Below are positions 14,395 to 19,419 of a stretch of 19,419 nucleotides of DNA, piece by piece. Both the position numbers and the translations under genes were made by a program. Location of the stretch: positions 1-19,419 of the forward strand of contig CAUGVQ010000030.1 of the NCBI GenBank assembly GCA_959602875.1, read 5' to 3'. How positions within the stretch are numbered: the stretch's first letter is position 1; the number at the start of each line of letters is the position of its first letter. The notes beneath the pieces are model-generated. The model worked only from the letters and a program-made list of their open reading frames with translations. It was not told where the DNA came from and made no database searches. Origin of the DNA: an uncultured Collinsella sp. Its GTDB lineage: Bacteria; Actinomycetota; Coriobacteriia; Coriobacteriales; Coriobacteriaceae.

Positions 14395-15198
14395 CTACGC
14401 CCGACGAGCGGGACTGAAACCGTAAAAATGCAATGTGTTGAGATCGTCCTCGCGGTCCGAGCCGTGCTGGCCGTGGCCGTTGTCGGCAATGTGCACGCCG
14501 TGGTCGGGAAGCCACGCCACCATGCGGTCGCGGGCGGCCCAAGCGGCATCCGCCGCAGAGGCGAGCTCGTCGAAAGCGGCTATGTGGCGGCGGAGCGCAT
14601 CGAGCGCGGGCTTGGACTCGGGATAGGTTGCGTGCATCACGTCGTCGAACTGCTGGTTGTAGACCACGATGACGTCGTGCTCGTCCGCCTCGATGAGCTC
14701 CTTGGCGCGCTCGTTCACCTCTCCGTCGTAGGGCAGGATGTGCCGGTCGATGGCGCGGTCGGAAAACAGGATGTCAAAACTCGAATCGGCGACGGCAACG
14801 AGCGCCACGCGCTTGCCGGCACGCACGAACGTATCGAAAAGGGAGTCCTGCGCAAGAACGTGCTTGTCATAGCACTCGATGCCATGAACGTGCGGCGTGA
14901 CGCCGGTGAACATGGTCCCAAAACAGACGGGCGTAACCGAGGGAAGCACGGTGCGTACCGGCAGGGCGAGCGGCGCATGCGCAAGCACGGGCGCGTACCA
15001 CGAGGTGTAGCGCTGATAGAGCCACATCGCCACCGCGTCAGGGCAGAAGATGAGGGCGCGCTCGGCGAGGTCGATACCTGCTGCCGTCATGAGGGCGCGC
15101 GGCAACGGGTAGGCCTCGGCGGCGGCCTCAGGTGCCTCGAAACCCATGAGCGCCGCAATGGTACCCGCGACCTGCGTCATCGAGCAGTCGTTGAGCAT
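14395..15198 (-). CDS. Cytosolic alkaline-phosphatase-superfamily phosphodiesterase (type I phosphodiesterase/nucleotide pyrophosphatase family)
   Basis: A 267-residue protein with no signal peptide. The two-zinc site of the superfamily can be traced: D54 in IFCPDAV, the probable nucleophile T89 in PSVTPVCFGTMFTG (followed by the family's HGI at 105-107), D185/D186 and H189 in QFDDVMHA, D232-H233 in PDHG, and H245 in HGQHG. Members hydrolyse phosphodiesters, nucleotide pyrophosphates or phosphonates; the length is short for the family. It is the first gene of the operon, 46 bases before the ATPase gene, so it probably cleaves the imported compound. That is the job UgpQ, an unrelated TIM-barrel enzyme, does in E. 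coli. The start at 15198 has AAAGGAG nine bases upstream. Function beyond the superfamily is inference. Confidence 0.82.
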   Translation of the reverse strand: MLNDCSMTQVAGTIAALMGFEAPEAAAEAYPLPRALMTAAGIDLAERALIFCPDAVAMWLYQRYTSWYAPVLAHAPLALPVRTVLPSVTPVCFGTMFTGVTPHVHGIECYDKHVLAQDSLFDTFVRAGKRVALVAVADSSFDILFSDRAIDRHILPYDGEVNERAKELIEADEHDVIVVYNQQFDDVMHATYPESKPALDALRRHIAAFDELASAADAAWAARDRMVAWLPDHGVHIADNGHGQHGSDREDDLNTLHFYGFSPARRA

Positions 15199-15410
15199 GA
15201 TGCGTTTCTCCTTTCACGGATTCGAACACTCGCCATGGTGAGGCTCGCGTGTCATACATCCGTAAAAGGTGCGTCATCGGTTGCCGGGAAACCGTAAGGG
15301 TTGCGCATGCGCCGAAGAGGGCAAAGCACGGGCTAAAAGGTCGGTTTCCTCAGGCGAGCAGCAAGAAGGGATCCGTAAGAGAACCGTAAAGAGCGCATGG
15401 TGCTTGGGGC

Positions 15411-15466
15411 CCGGCGTCGCGCTTCCGGTGCTTGGCACCCGGCGTAGCGCTTCCGGTGCTTGGCAC
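15411..15466. repeat. 28-bp tandem duplication
   Basis: The unit at 15411-15438, starting CCGGCGTCGCGCTTCCGG, repeats directly at 15439-15466 with one difference (TCG versus TAG). A shortened relative (GGTGCTTGGGG) precedes it. It is upstream of the transporter operon and outside any gene. Confidence 0.75.
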
Positions 15467-15491
15467 CATGCCCCAATCGCCTAGCACCGCA

Positions 15492-15528
15492 CTTCAGGCG
15501 AAAATCGAAGTAATGAACCCGGTAATGC
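15492..15528. repeat. 37-bp exact copy of the left part of element A
   Basis: Bases 15492-15528 are identical to 9641-9677, in the same orientation, covering CTTCAGGCGAAAATCG through GGTAATGC. Identity ends sharply at both sides. Confidence 0.8.
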
Positions 15529-15570
15529 ACCCGGGAAAACGCCCGCAGAAGAAGCGCAGGTAGAGAGCCT

Positions 15571-15649
15571 GCAAAAATCGAAGTAATGCACCCGACGCCG
15601 CGAAAAGCGCCGAATCGCGCATTACTGGGTTCATTACTTCGATTCTTGC
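15571..15649. repeat. 79-bp palindromic repeat element, copy B (inverted)
   Basis: This is the reverse complement of 9647-9725 with five mismatches. The arms GCAAAAATCGAAGTAATG and CATTACTTCGATTCTTGC flank the same GCCGCGAAAAGCGCCGAATC centre. No target-site duplication or transposase is visible. It lies about 100 bases from the exporter stop. Confidence 0.75.
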
Positions 15650-15686
15650 CGGAAACGCTGTCGGGCGCGCCCGTGGCGCGACACGG

Positions 15687-15714
15687 GCGCGGGTTCAACA
15701 CCTGGGTTTTTGCC
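15687..15714. repeat. Diverged inverted copy of the repeat core
   Basis: GCGCGGGTTCAACACCTGGG followed by TTTTTGCC is, on the other strand, related to the unit at 9608-9635 (GGCGAAAACCGAAG…). It resembles most the diverged first core at 9579, sharing GTTGAACCC. Confidence 0.45.
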
Positions 15715-15745
15715 TAGCGGGGCAAACGACAAAAGAGGTGCTCGC

Positions 15746-16840
15746 CTAGAAACCGATGAGCCCGAGCGCAAAGCCGCTCGCCACGCCCACCGCAAGCAGC
15801 AGCAGAAGGATGACGAGGTTCTCGCGCGCGCTTCTGTTCGTACGGAACAGGACGAGAAAACCAGTCCCCGCGCCCACGAGCGTGCCAGCGATCATCGCGT
15901 TGAAGGAAAGCACGCCTTCGAGATAGAGCTGCGTTACGACCACGCTCGCCGCGCAGTTGGGGATGAGGCCCACGAGCGCGGAGGCGATAACGGCAAGCGC
16001 CTCGTTGCCGGCGAGAAACGCCGCAAGCGCGGGCTCACCGACAGTCTCGAGCACCGCGACGAGCAGCAGGGTGACCGCGAAAATGAAGACGGTCACCTGA
16101 ACCGTATGGGAAAGGGCGCTACGCACGATAGCGAGCGCGCCGCCGTGATGGTGGTGGTGCTCGTGCAGCCCCTCCTCGCTCCCGTGGTCATGCGCATGCA
16201 CGCCCGCTGCGAAAGCGAGGCGCCCATCGCCACCGGCTTCAGGCGTCGAGTGATCGGCGCCGTTCGGCTCCGCATCCTCACAGCCGCAGTGGTCGCGCTC
16301 GCAAAGACGGTGGATGTGGCCAGCGCCCTCCCCCGCCTCGGAAAGCTCGTCAATCAGATCGGGCGCGCCTGAGGAGGCCCCCGCCGCCTGTCCGAGCACC
16401 CCGCGGCGAAGCGCCTCGTGGGCGCGGGCGTTCTTGCGAAGCGCACGCAAACACGCGTCCACGGCAAGGCCAACCACCGCTGCGATAACGGCTTTCACGA
16501 GCAGAATCTGCACGACCGTAGCTGCATCTACCTGCTCGGCAACAAGCAGAGGAAGCATCTCGTCGGAAGTGGAGAGAAACACCGCCGCAAGCGTGCCCAG
16601 CGTGATGACGCGGCCTGCGTAGAGCGTGGCGCCCATGGCGGAGAACCCGCACTGCGGGACGATGCCCAGAACGGCACCGATGACCGGCCCCGCCGTGCCA
16701 GCGCGGCGTACCAGGGCGCCTGCGCGCTCGCCCGCCATATGCTCGAGCGCCTCGAGTGCGAGGTAGGTGATAAAGAGAAACGGCACCAGCGGAAGCGTGT
16801 CCTCGATGCTGTGAAATACGATGTGCTCGATGAGCTCCAT
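15746..16840 (-). CDS. Putative ten-TM heavy-metal exporter (ArsP_2/DUF2899 family)
   Basis: A 364-residue membrane protein in two related halves. GIVPQCGFSAMGATLYAGR (about 59-77) and GLIPNCAASVVVTQLYLEG (about 291-309) are pseudo-repeats, each with a cysteine after Pro (C64, C296). Between them a cytoplasmic or external loop at about 171-232 carries three Cys (180, 185, 187) and 13 His, including five in a row at 228-232. This is the layout of the ArsP_2 family, annotated as an arsenic efflux or putative manganese transporter; metal export is probable, the ion unknown. The start at 16840 has TAGGAG ten bases upstream. It is divergent from the exonuclease gene and has a dyad at 16939-16954 in the shared upstream region. 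The stop is followed by the repeat region. Confidence 0.82.
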   Translation of the reverse strand: MELIEHIVFHSIEDTLPLVPFLFITYLALEALEHMAGERAGALVRRAGTAGPVIGAVLGIVPQCGFSAMGATLYAGRVITLGTLAAVFLSTSDEMLPLLVAEQVDAATVVQILLVKAVIAAVVGLAVDACLRALRKNARAHEALRRGVLGQAAGASSGAPDLIDELSEAGEGAGHIHRLCERDHCGCEDAEPNGADHSTPEAGGDGRLAFAAGVHAHDHGSEEGLHEHHHHHGGALAIVRSALSHTVQVTVFIFAVTLLLVAVLETVGEPALAAFLAGNEALAVIASALVGLIPNCAASVVVTQLYLEGVLSFNAMIAGTLVGAGTGFLVLFRTNRSARENLVILLLLLAVGVASGFALGLIGF

Positions 16841-16938
16841 AGGAAGAAATCTCCTATCATGGTTGGATGTGTTGGGTTCATACCCTTCTTGCCGCGAGCG
16901 GTTGCGCCGCGTGGCGGCGAAGGTATGGTACTACACGA

Positions 16939-16954
16939 GTTTCATATAGCAAAC
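16939..16954. promoter_or_regulatory. AT-rich dyad GTTTCATATAGCAAAC between the exporter and exonuclease genes
   Basis: Six of eight base pairs of this 16-bp site are symmetric. On the minus strand it reads GTTTGCTATATGAAAC, which recalls MntR-type manganese boxes (TTTGC…GAAACT). It lies about 100 bases before the exporter start and about 50 before the exonuclease start. The match is by eye and one base shorter than the box I recall. Confidence 0.3.
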
Positions 16955-17006
16955 AATCCGCACGCCGCGCACACAGGACGCGTGGCGCGCCGAGAGGAGA
17001 GATCCC

Positions 17007-17978
17007 TTGAAGGTTCAGGACGCACTCGACTACGCCAACTCCTATTACTTTCCCGAGCTCATCTTTGGCAGCGGCTACGAGGTCGTCGAGGCCGAGCGCC
17101 TGAAGGGCGAGGACGCCATGAAGACGCTCGATACCGAGTGGCGTGCCGCCGAGGAGGAGCCCTTCTCCTATGACCTTGTGCGCGAACTCGGCGACCGTAA
17201 CCGCGCCGTGTGCGACGCCATCGGCGAGTCGCGCCTGCGCAACCTCTCGAGCGGCTTTCTCTCGCGCGCCCTGTCAGACGAGGACCTCTGCGCGGGCATC
17301 GGCGCCCTGCAGAAGCGCTCCGCCGCCTCCGTCGCCCGCGAGGTGCGCGGCGACCGCAACGCCTACGCCGTTGCCTACGTGCGCAAGCCCATCAAGGGCT
17401 GCGTGCTCGGCATCGATATCGAAACCACCGGCACCGCGCCTGAGCGCGGCTACATCTTAAACGTCGGCTGGGAGCTCATGGACCTCACGAGCGACGCCGT
17501 CCCGCGCGACGGCGAGGCAGAGTTCTTCGGCATTCCCGAGGACCCCTACAAGACCGCGGGCGTGCCCCTCGAGCACATCCACCACATCACGTGGGCGGAC
17601 ATCGAGGGCAAGACGCCCTTCCGTGAGAGCAAAAAGCTCCAGGCAAAGCTTCTGCGCCTCATGAAGCGCTACCCCGTCATGGCGCACAACGCCGCTTTTG
17701 AGGACTCGTGGTTCATGCTTCATCTCGACGGGTACGCCGAGGCACGCCGCTCCGGCAAGATCGTGGTCGTTGACTCGCGCGACATCTGCCGAAAACTCGA
17801 CAGCGAGGTCTCTTCGCTACCCCGTGAGTCCGCCCCGGCAAGCCTCGAGAACTGGGCGCGCCGCCGCGGCACCCTCTCTCAGGACGAGGCGGAGCGCCAT
17901 CTTGGTCTTGACGACACCGACCTTATGCTCCGTACCGTCCAGGCGGAGTTTAACCTTAAGAGCATGTTCGCGAAATAG
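17007..17978 (+). CDS. DEDDh 3'-5' exonuclease (RNase T/DnaQ fold) with an unassigned N-terminal region
   Basis: A 323-residue soluble protein. The C-terminal half is an exonuclease domain: Exo I GIDIETTG (D137, E139), HHIT after it, Exo II AHNAAFED (D233), and Exo III HLGLDD (H298, D303), giving the full DEDDh set. Such enzymes degrade DNA or RNA from the 3' end, as proofreading subunits or RNA trimmers. Residues 1 to about 125 (NSYYFPELIFGSGYEVVEAERLKGEDAMKT…) belong to no domain I recognise. The start is TTG 17007, with GAGGAGAG upstream; the next in-frame ATG at 17118 would remove 37 residues and has no good ribosome binding site. The deacetylase gene follows 50 bases later on the same strand. 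Confidence 0.85.
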   Translation: MKVQDALDYANSYYFPELIFGSGYEVVEAERLKGEDAMKTLDTEWRAAEEEPFSYDLVRELGDRNRAVCDAIGESRLRNLSSGFLSRALSDEDLCAGIGALQKRSAASVAREVRGDRNAYAVAYVRKPIKGCVLGIDIETTGTAPERGYILNVGWELMDLTSDAVPRDGEAEFFGIPEDPYKTAGVPLEHIHHITWADIEGKTPFRESKKLQAKLLRLMKRYPVMAHNAAFEDSWFMLHLDGYAEARRSGKIVVVDSRDICRKLDSEVSSLPRESAPASLENWARRRGTLSQDEAERHLGLDDTDLMLRTVQAEFNLKSMFAK

Positions 17979-18028
17979 CAGGTAACCGGCACGTTAGCCG
18001 TACGGAGCGGCGTTAGGGGGAGATTGAT

Positions 18029-19327
18029 ATGGCCGAGAAACGGATCCCAGGCACGCAAGGCCAAGGTGCGCGCCCTCACATGAGGCGCGCCCCGGGAGCA
18101 GCGCCCACCGCAAACCGCCACGCCAGCACCGCGCGGCGCGGTCCAAACTCCGCGGCGCGCACACAACCCCGGCGCGCTGCGGCCAGCAGCGCCTCACGCG
18201 TGCAGGCACGGCGCCCCGCACCACAGGCATCGGCACGGCGGTCGTCGCGCGCCACCTGGCTTTTCGCCCTCGGCGCACTCGCCGTCGCCGGAATCGCCCT
18301 CTGGGGTGTTATCTCCCTTGCGGGCGCCCTCATAGGCGGTATCACCAGTGCCGTCACCCCGAGCGCCGGCGACAGCGCCATCATCGAGGACTCTGCGGCA
18401 ACAGCGAGCGACATCGTCATCGGCCTCAACGGTGACGCCGACACCTATGTGCTTGCCGGCGAGGACTACCTCGAGGCGGGCGCGCACGCCACAGACCCCG
18501 TCCACGGCATCTTGAACGATGCGGTAGAGGTCACAGGCGATGTTGACGCATCGCGCGCGGGTGACTACACCGTCACCTACTCCGTCACCGACCCCGACGG
18601 CGGCACGGCCACAGCCGAGCGCCGGGTGCACGTGGTGGACGAGATGGACACTATGCAGACGGGTATCCCCGTCCTCATGTACCACTACGTCTATACGCAA
18701 GATGCCCCGCCCGAGAACCTGAACGGCAACTACCTGCTCGATACCAAACTTGCTGAGCAGCTCGCCTACCTCACCGAGAACGACTTCTACTTCCCCTCCT
18801 ATCAGGAAGTCCGCGCCTACCTTGAGGGCACGCACAGCCTACCGGCAAAAAGCATCGTGCTCACGTTCGACGATGGCGAGGCGGGCTTTCTCTCGCGCGG
18901 CATCGAGCTTCTGGAGGAGTACAAGGTCCCCGCGACCTCGTTCATCATCGCGAGTGAGGCCGACGCCGCGGATCGCGTTGTGGCAAACGCAAGCCCGTAC
19001 GTGAGCTTCCAGTCGCATTCCTACAACATGCACCGCGCGGGCGGCACCATCGGCCACGGCGGCATCGTATCTGCGCTGAGCCGAGAGGAGATTGCAGACG
19101 ATCTCAAGCAGGCGCAGGCGGTGCTCGGCACGAGCGAGGCGCTCGCCTACCCCTATGGCGATGTGACCGACGACGCGCGCGCCGCCGTGGACGACGCGGG
19201 CATCCTCTGCGCCTTCACGACCGAGAACCGCTGGGCGGAGCCGGGTGACGACGTGCGGTCGCTGCCGCGCGTGCGAATCTCGGGCGAGTACACGATCGAC
19301 GGCTACAAGTCCCTCGTGACGGAGTAG
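18029..19327 (+). CDS. Membrane-anchored polysaccharide deacetylase (CE4/NodB) with Ig-like domain
   Basis: A 432-residue type II membrane protein. Residues 1-75 are Arg/Ala/Pro-rich and cytoplasmic, about 76-103 is the membrane anchor, about 128-203 is a bacterial Ig-like domain (DUF5011 type: VLAGEDYLEAGAHATD… GDYTVTYSVTDPDGG), and 212-432 is the catalytic domain. MYHYV (217-221), TFDDG (279-283; catalytic D281, metal D282), QSHSYNMH (328-335), AYPYG (373-377) and LPRVRI (412-417) match CE4 motifs. The two His are five residues apart rather than four, a pattern I recall from related deacetylases. It probably removes N-acetyl groups from cell-wall glycan, giving lysozyme resistance; the substrate is not shown. 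ATG 18029 follows GGGGGAG. It may be co-transcribed with the exonuclease gene. Confidence 0.9.
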   Translation: MAEKRIPGTQGQGARPHMRRAPGAAPTANRHASTARRGPNSAARTQPRRAAASSASRVQARRPAPQASARRSSRATWLFALGALAVAGIALWGVISLAGALIGGITSAVTPSAGDSAIIEDSAATASDIVIGLNGDADTYVLAGEDYLEAGAHATDPVHGILNDAVEVTGDVDASRAGDYTVTYSVTDPDGGTATAERRVHVVDEMDTMQTGIPVLMYHYVYTQDAPPENLNGNYLLDTKLAEQLAYLTENDFYFPSYQEVRAYLEGTHSLPAKSIVLTFDDGEAGFLSRGIELLEEYKVPATSFIIASEADAADRVVANASPYVSFQSHSYNMHRAGGTIGHGGIVSALSREEIADDLKQAQAVLGTSEALAYPYGDVTDDARAAVDDAGILCAFTTENRWAEPGDDVRSLPRVRISGEYTIDGYKSLVTE

Positions 19328-19333
19328 CGCGTA

Positions 19334-19389
19334 TTTGGGGACGGGGTCGTTTTGTGCAAGGTCGGCACAAAAACACCCCCGCCCCCAAA
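19334..19389. repeat. Large imperfect palindrome after the deacetylase gene (REP-like)
   Basis: The 24-base left arm (19334-19357, TTTGGGGACGGGG…TTTTGTGC) pairs almost fully with the right arm 19365-19389 (GCACAAAAACACCCCC…CAAA) around a seven-base loop. It begins seven bases past the deacetylase stop. T- and A-runs sit inside the stem, and no T tract follows, so it is not a standard terminator although it may halt transcription. TGGGGAC-type palindromes of this sort are often dispersed repeats associated with TnpA-REP transposases in other bacteria. Confidence 0.7.
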
Positions 19390-19419
19390 CCCCCACCCGA
19401 CACCTGAAAAAAAACGGTT

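Larger units (their letters stand above)
15199..15745. other. 547-base gene-free repeat region upstream of the transporter operon
   Basis: No gene is supported. The operon promoter must lie near the right-to-left start: a 14-bp imperfect dyad CTCGCCATGGTGAG (15229-15242) is 31 bases before the phosphodiesterase ATG. CCGTAA occurs four times (15260, 15292, 15373, 15384). Then follow a 28-bp tandem duplication (15411-15466), a partial copy (15492-15528) and a full inverted copy (15571-15649) of the palindromic element, and a diverged inverted copy (15687-15714) next to the exporter gene's 3' end. Confidence 0.65.

Noticed and set aside
16841..17006. yybP-ykoY manganese riboswitch before the exporter gene
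   Set aside because: Expected because the family is often under this switch, but I see no matching conserved loops in the 166-base upstream region.

Overview
The window is a high-GC bacterial chromosome segment, and the gene content and intergenic style fit an anaerobic intestinal actinobacterium of the Coriobacteriia, most likely a Collinsella-like organism. This is inference: there is no rRNA or other marker gene here. The support is GC-rich codon use, strong AGGAG ribosome binding sites with some TTG starts, a serC-serA-DUF1015 cluster, and short GC-rich palindromic intergenic repeats. It reads as ordinary chromosomal housekeeping and transport DNA. I see no phage, plasmid, transposase, CRISPR or RNA gene.

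Layout, left to right. Bases 1-372 hold the end of an SH3-repeat surface protein whose last SH3 domain is out of frame after a run of seven C; an intrinsic terminator follows. A 460-base gene-free stretch with hairpins and inverted repeats separates it from a minus-strand LctP-family lactate permease (834-2441). Divergent from that is a single-domain MGMT-like protein (2635-2955); the space between carries three 21-bp-phased repeats. Next come a MOP-superfamily flippase (3077-4552, TTG start) and a minus-strand PPP-type metallophosphatase (4646-5485).

Bases 5709-9421 form a serine-synthesis block on the plus strand: serC, then serA nine bases later, then a DUF1015 gene with its own likely promoter. 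After a repeat-filled convergent gap (9422-9875), the minus strand carries a five-gene operon read from 15198 down to 9876: a cytosolic alkaline-phosphatase-superfamily phosphodiesterase, an MsmK/UgpC-type ATPase, two MalF/MalG-type permeases and a UgpB-like Tat/lipoprotein binding protein. Together they suggest import of a phosphorylated glycerol or glycerophosphodiester compound and its cleavage inside the cell.

Upstream of that operon lies a 547-base repeat region, then an ArsP_2/DUF2899-type ten-TM metal exporter candidate with a His/Cys-rich loop (15746-16840, minus). A divergent DEDDh exonuclease (17007-17978, TTG start) and a membrane-anchored Ig-like plus NodB polysaccharide deacetylase (18029-19327) follow on the plus strand, and a large imperfect palindrome ends the window.

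The most unusual signal is a dispersed palindromic repeat. A 79-bp element at 9647-9725 recurs in inverted orientation at 15571-15649 with five mismatches by eye, and both loci hold extra partial copies of its core CGAAGTAATGAACCCGG; at the first locus three cores sit exactly 38 bp apart.
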